This document shows positions 15,180 through 24,239 of a stretch of 64,000 nt of DNA, one piece after another. Source of the stretch: Pseudoalteromonas rubra (lineage in GTDB: Bacteria; Pseudomonadota; Gammaproteobacteria; Enterobacterales; Alteromonadaceae). Positions within the stretch are counted from its first letter, which is position 1. Each line of letters starts with the position of its first letter. A program made the position numbers and the translations under genes. The notes under the pieces were generated by a model. It searched no databases. It saw only the letters and a program-made list of their open reading frames with translations, and was not told the DNA's origin. Location: NCBI RefSeq assembly GCF_000238295.3, contig NZ_AHCD03000035.1:1178001-1242000 (forward strand), written 5' to 3'.

Positions 15180-17870
15180 ATGGATATCCAGAGTTTGGAT
15201 CTCGCGATACTTACCGTAAACAGTCAATGGCAAGTAATTGAATTCAACCAGGCTACAGAGACACTCCTGCAGTTGAGCAATCACAAAACGCAACCTGTTT
15301 GCTTTTTTGATCTGTGCCAAATTGCAGAACCTGGCGAAGCGGACAGTGACTTTCTCAGCCAGGCAGCGGGCAGCTCGGCGCTCGCCATCTTACCCTCAGG
15401 CGTGCGACTCAATATTATTGTCAGTAACCACCTCCGCGCTGAGACCTGCCTGATCATTAATCCAATTAGCCATCACCACCTGCCACATCTCGGTGAGCTG
15501 GCTGAACTGGCGCTACAATGTGGTGACATAGGTGTGTGGCAGGTTGATACCACCTTTGAACGCCCTTACTTTTCTCAGACTTTTTGTACACTTCTGCACA
15601 GCCCATCATTAACCGACTGGCATGATTTTACCAATTTAATTTATGAAGATGACCGTCCACTGGCACTGAGTTTCATTGAGGAACATATTCAGTCTAACGT
15701 CCGGCTAAAATTTGAATTTCGTGTATTAATAGACGCTGTACCACACTGGTTTGAACTCAGTGGCGATCAGCGCCACGGCTGCGGTGATCATCTGAGCTTG
15801 TTTGGTACCTTGCGTGAATGCACCCAGGAAAAACAAATGCTCATCCACCTCAACAGTGCCCATGAAAGTCGACGTATAGCTCTGGAAGCTGGCAAAGTCG
15901 GTACCTGGAGTGTGATCAGAAAAAACGCTCAATGGTATTGGGACTGGGACCCGCAAACCAGTTCCATCTTTGATTTGGCAGCACAAGATACCGGACGCTA
16001 TGAAAAGTGGCTTGAACGTATTCACCCGCAAGACCGTGAACGTGTCTCAAATGGACTCAAAGAAGCCCTTGAAAGCGGCAATGATTTTGAACAGGTATTT
16101 CGGGCTACCCTGCCTAGTAACGAGGAGTTGCACATATTCGCCAAAGGCGTGGTTGCTCAGGATGATTATGGCAACAATTATCGCCTTGATGGTGTTTGTG
16201 TCGATCAATCCGAAGTGTATCGTGCCAACATGGAGCTTTCCAAATTAAATGCCGAGCTTGAAACACGCGTCAAAGCCCGCACATCAGATCTGAAATGTGC
16301 TGTTACTAAAGCTGAGCGCGCAAGTCGCGCAAAATCTGACTTTTTAGCGATGATGAGCCATGAGCTGAGAACACCGATGAATGCCATTATCGGCTCACTA
16401 GAGCTGCTCTCACTGCAAAAGCATGATCCTGAAGAGATGGAGCTGCTCGAAACCGCATCCGTCTCCGCTAAGAATCTGGTCGACATTCTGAATGATATTC
16501 TGGATATCAACAAGATAGAAGCAGGCAAGTTAGAGTTAGAGTTTAGGGAATTTGATATTTCAAAAACGCTGCATAATGTACTGCTGACCTTTGCCTCCAA
16601 TGCCGAAAAGCGCCATGTCAGTCTCAAGGTCGTTGAGTCACAGCAGCTGCCCACGATGCTTTACTGCGACGAAAACCGGATCCGTCAGGTACTCTTCAAC
16701 CTCCTCAGCAATGCCATTAAGTTCAGTGGTCCCCCAGCCAAAGGCAGCGGTAATGTCGTCATTGAAGTGGATTGGCAGATCCAAAGTCACAGTCAGGGCG
16801 AGCTCTGTATTTTAGTGAAAGACAATGGTATCGGTATTGATGAAAAGACCCAGAGAAAGCTCTTTCACCCCTTTACCCAGGCCGATAAATCAACCACCCG
16901 GGTGTATGGTGGAACGGGCCTGGGGCTGGCCATTTCGCGGCAAATCATTAACCTGATGGGCGGACGCATAGGACTAAAAAGTAAAGTGGATCGCGGCAGT
17001 ATTTTCAGAGTCAGTATTCCGATCCACCGATTCTCACATCACTGCGACACAGCTTTATTCCAGGACATTTATATCACGCCCGCTCACCTTAATCCGCCAG
17101 AGTCATATCCATATTCAGTACTGGAAGGGTTAGCAGTACACCTGCACCAGGTGGACTTAGAACAACTGCCTCCGCCTGATTCGGACAAGGCATTAATATG
17201 CTGCTTTATTCTTTCAGAACAGGACCTTGTGCAATTAGGTGACTACCAGGAAACACTTAAAACACACAGGGTATTAATCTGCCACCAAAGTAGTTTTACC
17301 GAACAACTGAAAAACTTGCTACCAGATGCAACGTTTCTGAATATTGATCTGACAACCCGCTATGGCATCACGCGTCAGGCGATGCATCTACTTACTTATA
17401 CAGCAGATCAACAAGCTATTTCGAATGTTCCCCTGCCAGCGGTTCCCGGCAGCACACATGCAGGTACTGACGAACCGGGTACGGTAAGGGACCTTCGTCC
17501 GGGTATTCTGCTGGTTGAAGACAACACTTTTAATCAAAACTTAATGGTCAAACAGCTGGCGAAGTTAGGCTACACCTGCACACTCGCAGAAAACGGCCAA
17601 GAGGGGTTTGAAAGCTGGCGTCAGGAAGAGTTCAAATTGATCCTCACCGATTGCCACATGCCGGTTGTTGACGGGTATGAGATGGCGAAGCGTATTCGCC
17701 AGACCGAAAAGCAGCTGGCGCTCAAGGCCATTCCAATTGTGGCAGTGACTGGCGCAGCGATTAAAAATGAATTAGAAAACTGCCACTTGTACGGCATTAA
17801 TGATTGCATTGGCAAGCCCGTTCAGCTCGAACGTTTTAAAACCGTCATAGAGAAATGGTATGGAAAGTAA
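15180..17870 (+). CDS. Hybrid sensor histidine kinase with receiver domain
   Basis: An 896-residue cytoplasmic kinase without TM helices. The N-terminal ~350 residues look like two or three PAS-type sensor domains (for example the GDIGVWQVDT and AGKVGTWSVI starts). A coiled-coil linker (~345-385) leads to HisKA with phosphoaccepting H394 in SHELRTPMNAIIG. HATPase_c boxes follow: LLSNAIKF (N box), DNGIGI (G1) and GGTGLGLAIS (G2). A C-terminal receiver (ILLVEDN, acceptor D824 in LTDCHMP, K in GKPV) completes the hybrid. It overlaps the Hpt gene by 11 bp, giving a His-Asp-His relay. The soluble PAS input suggests an internal ligand or redox cue; the signal is unknown. Confidence 0.92.
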   Translation: MDIQSLDLAILTVNSQWQVIEFNQATETLLQLSNHKTQPVCFFDLCQIAEPGEADSDFLSQAAGSSALAILPSGVRLNIIVSNHLRAETCLIINPISHHHLPHLGELAELALQCGDIGVWQVDTTFERPYFSQTFCTLLHSPSLTDWHDFTNLIYEDDRPLALSFIEEHIQSNVRLKFEFRVLIDAVPHWFELSGDQRHGCGDHLSLFGTLRECTQEKQMLIHLNSAHESRRIALEAGKVGTWSVIRKNAQWYWDWDPQTSSIFDLAAQDTGRYEKWLERIHPQDRERVSNGLKEALESGNDFEQVFRATLPSNEELHIFAKGVVAQDDYGNNYRLDGVCVDQSEVYRANMELSKLNAELETRVKARTSDLKCAVTKAERASRAKSDFLAMMSHELRTPMNAIIGSLELLSLQKHDPEEMELLETASVSAKNLVDILNDILDINKIEAGKLELEFREFDISKTLHNVLLTFASNAEKRHVSLKVVESQQLPTMLYCDENRIRQVLFNLLSNAIKFSGPPAKGSGNVVIEVDWQIQSHSQGELCILVKDNGIGIDEKTQRKLFHPFTQADKSTTRVYGGTGLGLAISRQIINLMGGRIGLKSKVDRGSIFRVSIPIHRFSHHCDTALFQDIYITPAHLNPPESYPYSVLEGLAVHLHQVDLEQLPPPDSDKALICCFILSEQDLVQLGDYQETLKTHRVLICHQSSFTEQLKNLLPDATFLNIDLTTRYGITRQAMHLLTYTADQQAISNVPLPAVPGSTHAGTDEPGTVRDLRPGILLVEDNTFNQNLMVKQLAKLGYTCTLAENGQEGFESWRQEEFKLILTDCHMPVVDGYEMAKRIRQTEKQLALKAIPIVAVTGAAIKNELENCHLYGINDCIGKPVQLERFKTVIEKWYGK

Positions 17871-18204
17871 CAACGCACAGCTAACCAGACTGAATCAACA
17901 AACGCTGATAGATTTGATTGGCGAAGACTTGCCCACCATAGCAAAATTTCAGCGCGACTTTGTCACTCAGGCCGAGTCCAGTTGCAAGCTATTCTTAAGC
18001 GCCTACAGCAACGCAGCTTATCCAGAGCTAAAGGAACATGCGCATTTTCTTAAAACATCTGCCCGGGCCATAGGCGCAGAGCGGTGCAGTGAATACCTGG
18101 CTCAGCTCGAAGAGGCAGCCCTGTCAGCCGACCGTCAACATTGTCGCTCGCTGTTGATCAATATAGCGCAGGAAGTCAAAGCCCTTAACGCGTTGATTAA
18201 TTAA
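17860..18204 (+). CDS. Hpt phosphotransfer protein
   Basis: A 114-residue four-helix Hpt domain protein. The motif HAHFLKTSARAIGAERC fits the HxLKGSSxxxGA family pattern, with H62 the probable phosphorylated histidine; Gly-Ser is replaced by Thr-Ser. The early segment LIGEDLPTIAKFQRDFVTQ matches the usual first helix. It starts inside the 3' end of the kinase gene (11-bp overlap), so the two are co-translated, and phosphate should pass from receiver D824 to this protein. A likely final acceptor is the convergent receiver protein encoded next to it, though the partner is inferred from proximity. Confidence 0.88.
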   Translation: MESNNAQLTRLNQQTLIDLIGEDLPTIAKFQRDFVTQAESSCKLFLSAYSNAAYPELKEHAHFLKTSARAIGAERCSEYLAQLEEAALSADRQHCRSLLINIAQEVKALNALIN

Positions 18205-18243
18205 CCCAGCTCACACAACGTGACATGCGATCTCGGCAGAGGA

Positions 18244-19587
18244 TCAGGCACATTCCGTGCCTAACAGCTTGTTTACCGCATCCAGAATACTGCGCTTGGT
18301 TGATGGCTTCACAATATAGCCACCGAGACCCAGCGAAGCCCATTTCCGGATCAGGTCTTTGTTACGGTTACTGGTGAGCGCCACAATGGGTATGCCACGG
18401 CAATGTTCAATAGCCCGGACATTTTTTGTGGTATTGTAGCCATCCAGGCCCGGCATAAATAAGTCCATGAAAATCATATCATAGCGATGCTTTCTCAGCT
18501 CTTTGATTGCGGCCAGTCCGTTTTCCATGCCATCGACCGAAAACCCCTGTTCACGCAGTATGCCTGAGATCATCTCGCGATAGATTTCATTGTCTTCAAC
18601 TATCATGATCCGTTTATCTCTGGGCATCACAGGCTCAGACACCTGCGCAGCATCGAAGGCATGCGCAGCATCAAAGCCATGACCATGATCTGAGTGGTCG
18701 CCATGATGATCCTCAGAACCATGAGGCTGTGCACCGGATTCATGTACCTCATGCTCATGTGACTCTGGCTCATGCTCAACACGGGCCCGCTCAGCATGTT
18801 CTAGCGCTTCTTTGTGCGCACCACCATGGTCCAGAACCGACGAAAATACCGATGCCTGTGAGCCATTGAACATGTCGACAAGCTCATTGAGGGTAAAGTG
18901 ACTGTCATTAAGTTGCTGCGTGATCTGTTGGATGTCTTTGATCAACTGCTGCTGCAACATGTCCAGTAAAGGCAAGACATGTTTTTCTTTTAGCTGCTGT
19001 AACATTTGCGCTTTTATTTCGTCGTCTTCTTGCGCTTCGTTTAATGATGCTCTGGCTTGCAGGAAAGACTGCTCAGTGTTAACCCGATAGTTAGCCGCCT
19101 GATCAATCAATTGTTTCAGCCCGTTATCTATTCGGCCAAAGTGCTCTTCTTTTAGTTCAGTAATCTGCTGAGTGTCTTCCGCTTGCTGCAAGATATTATG
19201 TAAGATCATCCTGAGCCGATAATTTTCATACATAGGTTTAAAGACAAAGTAGTCATTAAATATGTCTTTGATACAGCACCGAAAGGCAACCCCCGATTCT
19301 TTATTTTCGCATAACAAAATACTCTTATGCGGATAATCTAGCACGCCCCTGCGCGCCAAAGCACTGTATGACTCAATGCTCGCCTTAACATGCAGCATAG
19401 CAAAAATAAGCACAGGCGGTTTGCCCGCTTGGATCACTTTATGAGCATCGTGTGTGCCCTCTAACGTTCTGAGCGCCGTAACCTGAGAACTGATAACTTT
19501 GCAAACACCCACCATTTCGTGCGCATCATCACAAATCATGATTACTTTTGGATGTCGCTCTCCATAATCCACCTCACCTTTATGCAT
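18244..19587 (-). CDS. Response regulator with degenerate N-terminal receiver and His-rich linker
   Basis: A 447-residue protein with no output domain after its receiver. Residues ~10-130 resemble a receiver (KVIMICDDAHEMVG) but have LIFAML where the acceptor Asp should be, so it looks like a pseudo-receiver. A helical middle region rich in Gln, Leu and Glu follows (~140-240). The next ~60 residues form a linker crowded with histidines (EHEPESHEHEVHES, HHGDHSDHGHG). The C-terminal receiver is complete: MIVEDN, acceptor D375 in FMDLFMP, T in LTSN and K in VKPS. A CAGGAG site before 19587 supports this start over 19617. It is convergent with the Hpt gene 39 bp away, suggesting one phosphorelay. 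Confidence 0.85.
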   Translation of the reverse strand: MHKGEVDYGERHPKVIMICDDAHEMVGVCKVISSQVTALRTLEGTHDAHKVIQAGKPPVLIFAMLHVKASIESYSALARRGVLDYPHKSILLCENKESGVAFRCCIKDIFNDYFVFKPMYENYRLRMILHNILQQAEDTQQITELKEEHFGRIDNGLKQLIDQAANYRVNTEQSFLQARASLNEAQEDDEIKAQMLQQLKEKHVLPLLDMLQQQLIKDIQQITQQLNDSHFTLNELVDMFNGSQASVFSSVLDHGGAHKEALEHAERARVEHEPESHEHEVHESGAQPHGSEDHHGDHSDHGHGFDAAHAFDAAQVSEPVMPRDKRIMIVEDNEIYREMISGILREQGFSVDGMENGLAAIKELRKHRYDMIFMDLFMPGLDGYNTTKNVRAIEHCRGIPIVALTSNRNKDLIRKWASLGLGGYIVKPSTKRSILDAVNKLLGTECA

Positions 19588-19679
19588 ACTTGTCTCCTGA
19601 GCCTCGGTGACCATCAATTCATTGACTGCACTTTAAGGATAGTCCAAGCAGAAGTGTTTATGCTAATGCCTCTGCACGG

Positions 19680-21053
19680 TTAACTGCGCACAGGCGGTGG
19701 CATTATTTCGGCTTCGCTTAGCGCCAGTTTTTTATGCATTTCTCGACGCAACAGCCAATAGCTGATCACAGCCTGACAATACACAGTCGAAACAGAAAAT
19801 ACCCAGATCTGCTCGATTTCAAAGTCTTGCTGCCCTGCCAGCCAGACAACTGGCACTGCAAACAGCACAAACCGACTGGCGGTACTGTATAACGCCGGCC
19901 AGGTATTACCCAACGCCTGAAACATACCTGAGGCCGTAAAGGTGTAACCCGCAGGGACAAAATTAAAACAGACATATCCTAAAAACGTCGCGGCAACCAA
20001 AATGACCTGAGGCTCATCGCTAAATGGAGCAAAAAACCAGCTTGCATTAATCAGACAGCCCAGGGTAAGTATGGCCATCAGCGCACAGGTCAGTAAACTG
20101 GTATAGCGGTAGGTTTGCTGTACCCGGTCATATTTACCAGCAGCATAGTTTTGGGCTGCGATTGCAGGAGCAGCAAATGCAACGGCCATAACGGGTAAGA
20201 AAAGCACTTGCATGATCCGGACACCCAATCCAAACCCAGCCTGTGCACTTGCAGCAAACTGACTAAGCGCCCAGTAAATCACTGACATGTACATAAAAGT
20301 AAGTAAAAACTCACCACCTGACGGTAAGCCCAGATTAATAACCTGGAGGATCCGCTTACGATCGGGGAGCAGCGCCCTATTCGGCAAAGACAGATAATCG
20401 ACTTTTCTGATGAAGTACCACAGCGTCATCACCATAGCACCGAGCGCAGACAGAGAGCTGGCTAACCCAGCCCCTGTCACGCCCAGGGCATTGCCGGTGC
20501 CCCAGCCGGATATCAAAATGGGCGACAAAATAATATTCAGGACCACCGCCAACATCGAAATCAGCATAACGGGCTTAACAACACCCGCTCCGCGCAGTGC
20601 CGCCGCCATAACGGTGAGCCCAAACTGTAGTAATAGAGCGGGCAGAAACCAGTAAAAATAGTCTGTTGCGGCTTGGCGAGTCGCGGCATCAGGCGTCATG
20701 AACTCAAAAAACAGATGCCCAAATACATAGCCAAGTACGGCAAACGCCGCAGTGCAAAACGCGGCAATCAACATACTCTGATGGAATAAAGCGTTGGCCT
20801 CCGCGCGATCCTTTCTGCCAACCGCATGGGCCACTAAAGTACCACAGCCAATATTTAAAACCTGAGTCAGGGCCATAATAAAAAAGAACACACTGCCCGC
20901 ATTACTCACGCCTGCCAGCGCCGTTGCCCCCAGCGCACCAACAAAATACAGATCTACCAAAAAATACAGCATCTGGATAAACATGCCAATCGCCATCGGA
21001 ACGGCCATAGTAATAAGGTGTGTAACGATTTTCCCCTGAGTCAGATCCTTCAT
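19680..21053 (-). CDS. MATE-family multidrug/cation antiporter
   Basis: A ~457-residue polytopic membrane protein with twelve predicted helices in two homologous halves, typical of MATE exporters. It begins MKDLTQGKIVTHLITMAVPM and shows family blocks such as LVDLYFVGALGATALAGVSN in the first half and GFGLGVRIMQVLFLPVMAVA in the second. It would expel cationic or other toxic compounds in exchange for Na+ or H+; the substrate is not readable. The ATG at 21053 is preferred to 21062, because AGGA lies directly against 21062 but about 9 nt before 21053. It stands apart from its neighbours (92 bp after the response regulator start) and is probably monocistronic. Confidence 0.9.
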   Translation of the reverse strand: MKDLTQGKIVTHLITMAVPMAIGMFIQMLYFLVDLYFVGALGATALAGVSNAGSVFFFIMALTQVLNIGCGTLVAHAVGRKDRAEANALFHQSMLIAAFCTAAFAVLGYVFGHLFFEFMTPDAATRQAATDYFYWFLPALLLQFGLTVMAAALRGAGVVKPVMLISMLAVVLNIILSPILISGWGTGNALGVTGAGLASSLSALGAMVMTLWYFIRKVDYLSLPNRALLPDRKRILQVINLGLPSGGEFLLTFMYMSVIYWALSQFAASAQAGFGLGVRIMQVLFLPVMAVAFAAPAIAAQNYAAGKYDRVQQTYRYTSLLTCALMAILTLGCLINASWFFAPFSDEPQVILVAATFLGYVCFNFVPAGYTFTASGMFQALGNTWPALYSTASRFVLFAVPVVWLAGQQDFEIEQIWVFSVSTVYCQAVISYWLLRREMHKKLALSEAEIMPPPVRS

Positions 21054-21232
21054 TAAAGTCATTCCTGTATGATTAATTTATTCATTGTACCGTTTATTTT
21101 TAACGCGTCATCGACTATTTTGTGTTTCATTTGGTACGGAAAAAGCGTAACAGGCACACAATGTCACCGTCATATCTATACACACGATGAGTATGTGGCA
21201 TACTGAAAGCCCTGTTAATAAAGGTAATATTT

Positions 21233-21955
21233 ATGGCAACGCACACGAGCAAAGAGCACACATCTCCAGATATCACTGTTGCAGTAACAGACATGATCCA
21301 GGCGATACGCAGCCATAATCTTGAGCGCATTAAACAATGCTATGAGCAAGCCACTGACACCCAACGCACGGCGCAACTCAGGCACTGTTTTGAAGCCGCC
21401 AGCAGCCACACATCAAACTACGAACATTACCAAAATATCGCAGCCCACTGTATCAGTCAGCATGGTCTGCCTGCGGGTGTGATTGCGGGGCTCAATACCA
21501 CAGAGCGGGTCGACTTTTTTATGCCAGCACTGCAGGCTGCGAGTGCCTTTAACGCAACTAATCATCAGGGCAATACATTTTTGCACTGCCTGTTTGCCAA
21601 CCCCGCTAACCCGCTTCCCCCGTTTAATTACATTCGCTCTTTGCTCTTATTTGAGCGCAATGAGTCTTTGGCCGAAGCATTAGTCATACGCAATCACCAG
21701 GGATTCAATGCACTGGAAGCTTATTTGAGTTTCAATCCACAACACAGCGCGCTCCCCCAGCATGAGCTGACTGCCTGGCTGGCGTTATGTGAGGCTCTGC
21801 GCAAATTAGGCGGGGTAAACAATGATAACCTGACTAAAGTGATGACTCACCTGAATGGCCCAAACATGGCAGGATTGTCAGGCAATCAGCATCGCCTCAC
21901 GCTCATCGCCAGTTATTACCAGGTGTCAGTTAGTTCACTATCAACGATGAATTAG
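21233..21955 (+). CDS. Hypothetical protein with one ankyrin-like stretch
   Basis: A 240-residue soluble protein I cannot assign. It is helical, with many His, Asn and Gln and no signal peptide or TM segment. A short piece, NATNHQGNTFLHCLFANP, resembles an ankyrin repeat turn (N-x-x-G-N-T-x-L-H), and a second possible unit is RNHQGFNALEAYLSF. A full ankyrin array is not evident. A good ribosome site (AAGGT, 11 nt before the ATG) supports translation. Its 3' end overlaps the convergent Ntn-hydrolase-like gene by 26 bp. Downstream function is unknown. Confidence 0.7.
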   Translation: MATHTSKEHTSPDITVAVTDMIQAIRSHNLERIKQCYEQATDTQRTAQLRHCFEAASSHTSNYEHYQNIAAHCISQHGLPAGVIAGLNTTERVDFFMPALQAASAFNATNHQGNTFLHCLFANPANPLPPFNYIRSLLLFERNESLAEALVIRNHQGFNALEAYLSFNPQHSALPQHELTAWLALCEALRKLGGVNNDNLTKVMTHLNGPNMAGLSGNQHRLTLIASYYQVSVSSLSTMN

Positions 21956-22409
21956 ACTTGACTGGCGTACGCAGCCAAAGAGCTCGTTCATCATGGCGGT
22001 AAGTCATGACCGTGCCCCCACTGGACTTGTCCCGCAGGCAGGCATACTCCACGGCCTCAAATGCCGAGCGGCCAAAGTCCATGGCGGCGATTGCCCAGTT
22101 AGCACCACTGCCAATTGCCCAGTTTAACGACAAAGGTTCCAGAAAACGGCGGCCATGGCGGATCTCACCAAAAAACACTGCCCCTTCATCATCAACGAAA
22201 AAGAAGGTACAGGTGATTTTATCAAATTGATTATCGTGCCAGTGAGTCAACAAATGTTCAATTTCGGCGCAATTACCGGATGCAAACACAAAGCCATCTT
22301 CTACGCGTTGGCACTTACGTGTTGCCCAGGACACAATAGTTTGGCTGGTCGAAGTGAGACTGTCTGTGCAGATGGTTTTAGAGTCATGATGGTAGGCGAT
22401 GGTTGTCAA
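21930..22409 (-). CDS. Ntn-hydrolase / proteasome-like small protein
   Basis: A 159-residue protein starting MTTIAYHHDSKTICTDSLT, the pattern of HslV/proteasome-beta-like Ntn hydrolases often seen beside phage genes. After Met removal Thr2 would be the N-terminal nucleophile. KCQRVEDGFVFASGN matches the family's R-V-x-D-G-x-x-x-x-A-G segment, and WAIGSGANWAIAAMDFG the later G-S-G block. The substrate is unknown and peptidase activity is untested for most such proteins. The start codon is TTG at 22409, fixed by an AAGGAG site 6 nt upstream and the conserved N-terminus. No phage genes are nearby. It overlaps the preceding convergent gene by 26 bp. Confidence 0.7.
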   Translation of the reverse strand: MTTIAYHHDSKTICTDSLTSTSQTIVSWATRKCQRVEDGFVFASGNCAEIEHLLTHWHDNQFDKITCTFFFVDDEGAVFFGEIRHGRRFLEPLSLNWAIGSGANWAIAAMDFGRSAFEAVEYACLRDKSSGGTVMTYRHDERALWLRTPVKSNSSLIVN

Positions 22410-22728
22410 AAGCGCTCCTTAGTGACGTTCCTTCAATTCAAAATAACCCAAACTTATTGTTAAGACCGGGCCTTTTTGACCTGATAATCACAATAAATTG
22501 CTGAATATCCGATTTAAACGTCAATATAAAGAGAGAAAAGTTAATACAAGATTAACAACCAAGACTTCATCGAAGTGGGTCGCCAGCAATTGACCTCACC
22601 AACAGAGAGCTTAGGCACAGTCATGCCAGCCTGACATAAGCACACTTTGAGGCTTCAATGAGCAAGTCTCACCAGCATGAAACGTCGCCACGCAGCGCAT
22701 ACTATCTAAGGTAAAGCGTAAGTCAGGC
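22410..22728. other. Intergenic region, nothing identified
   Basis: 319 bp between two minus-strand genes. It should hold the end of the tail-anchored regulator transcript and the promoter of the Ntn-hydrolase-like gene. I see no ORF, strong hairpin or clear promoter. Confidence 0.5.
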
Positions 22729-23196
22729 TTAAACCATCAAAGCAACGACACCGGCACCGATAATCAAAGCAGCCAAAGGCGCCAACCATTTCCAGGGCAA
22801 GCTCTGCGCTTCTTCTGAACCCTGTTCAGTGCTTGTCACGTTCGGTGCAGTAACAGGTTGAACTTGTTGTTGCTCTGCCTCGGGTTGGGCTTCAACGGGC
22901 TCGGATGGCTGTACTGGCAGTTGCCACTGATAACCTTTCTTGGAGAAAGTCTTAATCGCATCATCACCAAACAGCGCCCGCAAGTGGCCAATATTCTGAA
23001 ATACCACTTGCTCAGTGACTGTTCTGCCTGGCCATACATGCTCTAGGATCTCAGCTTTACTATAGATCTTCTGTGGATCAGACAAAAACAGCCCCAGCAA
23101 CATGGCTGGCTTTTCTTTGATACTTATTTTTCGACCTTGTTTTGACAATGCCAGATTCTGGCAGTCAAACTCGAAATCTTGGAATGTTAACTTCAT
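22729..23196 (-). CDS. Small tail-anchored winged-helix (ToxR/CadC-like) protein
   Basis: A 155-residue protein. Residues 1-95 are an OmpR/CadC-type winged-helix DNA-binding domain (FEFDCQNLAL, ILEHVWPGRTVTEQVVFQNI, wing KKGYQW). A Pro/Glu/Gln-rich linker (~96-133) leads to one C-terminal TM helix (~137-155, WLAPLAALIIGAGVVALMV) that ends the protein. Unlike CadC or ToxR it has no periplasmic sensor domain, so it may sense through the membrane or a partner, or simply act tethered. GAAGGAC before the ATG supports the start. It lies 1.7 kb from pigA with one gene between, making it a candidate regulator of the pigment cluster, but that is inference. Confidence 0.85.
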   Translation of the reverse strand: MKLTFQDFEFDCQNLALSKQGRKISIKEKPAMLLGLFLSDPQKIYSKAEILEHVWPGRTVTEQVVFQNIGHLRALFGDDAIKTFSKKGYQWQLPVQPSEPVEAQPEAEQQQVQPVTAPNVTSTEQGSEEAQSLPWKWLAPLAALIIGAGVVALMV

Positions 23197-23333
23197 CGTC
23201 CTTCAGCTTTATAATTATAATAATTGTCACATTACAGGGAGCACACGACCATCAGATTAACGACATGTCCCTGGTGTTAGTTCAACAAGCTTAACATGTT
23301 CCCAACCTCGGATCAGTACCCCAATGTAACGAT

Positions 23334-24239
23334 TTATAACAATTGCCTTCTCAGCTTATTCGTCAGACTTGCCCAACCGCTATCACCAAACTGAAACACT
23401 GCCAGACTTACCATAATCACGGACGCCCCAATCAGTAAAGTCAGTGTGATCTGTTCATTGTTGATCCAGGCACCTAACAGCATGGCAAATCCCGGCGTGA
23501 TCAAAGTGGTTAAAGCAACCGTGCTGGCCTTAAGTTTCTGCAACACGTGAAAATAAGCGATAAACCCAACCAAAGAGCCAAAGACACTCAGATACACAGT
23601 GGCCAAAACGGCGCTAAGTTGCCAGTTCTGCGTATTCAATTGACCATCGCTGAACCACCACACCAAACCAAACATAGGTGTTACCAGTAATAATGCGCCA
23701 AAGGTAGAAGCCAGTGGATGGATCGCCAGTTGCACGCGTTTTATCATCACACCACTGAGACTAAAACAGCTCACGGCCCCAAGCACATATATCAAGCCTT
23801 GGGGTGCCAGGGCCAACTCATTGAGTTGTGACATACAAACAAGATACAAACCAACCATAGACAAAGCTAACCCAAGCCACTTCACAATACTAAAACTGGC
23901 TTCTCTCAGTAGCCGCTGTGCCAGCAACCCGGATAGCACAGGTGCAAGGCCAAATATCAGAGAGATCACACCCGATGGTACGGTTTGTGCGGCGAGGTAA
24001 CTCAATAACATACCGCCAAAAATACCCAAGCTTGAATAGCTATATAACGCCCAGGCCTGCCTGGAAACGGGAACCCGGTAACGACCAATCAACACGATGA
24101 TAAAACACAACACCAGGGCGATGGCCATGCGCAAGAAAACACTCAGCGTTGGTGACATACCCGCGCTGCTGATCACAATGCCCAACGGCGTCGTGGACCA
24201 GATGATGATAACCAAAATGTAAGATGCCTGAACTGGCAT
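23334..24239 (-). CDS. EamA/DMT-family transporter
   Basis: A 301-residue inner-membrane protein of ten helices arranged as two EamA repeats (first repeat starting YILVIIIWSTTPLGIVIS, second from LIYVLGAVSCFSLSGVMIKR). The family exports amino acids, metabolites or drugs; no substrate can be named. The ATG at 24239 follows a GGGGAG ribosome site, so the upstream in-frame ATG at 24284 is not used. It is divergent from pigA across 652 bp. Whether it shares regulation with the pigment operon, for instance to export an intermediate, is unknown. Confidence 0.88.
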   Translation of the reverse strand: MPVQASYILVIIIWSTTPLGIVISSAGMSPTLSVFLRMAIALVLCFIIVLIGRYRVPVSRQAWALYSYSSLGIFGGMLLSYLAAQTVPSGVISLIFGLAPVLSGLLAQRLLREASFSIVKWLGLALSMVGLYLVCMSQLNELALAPQGLIYVLGAVSCFSLSGVMIKRVQLAIHPLASTFGALLLVTPMFGLVWWFSDGQLNTQNWQLSAVLATVYLSVFGSLVGFIAYFHVLQKLKASTVALTTLITPGFAMLLGAWINNEQITLTLLIGASVIMVSLAVFQFGDSGWASLTNKLRRQLL

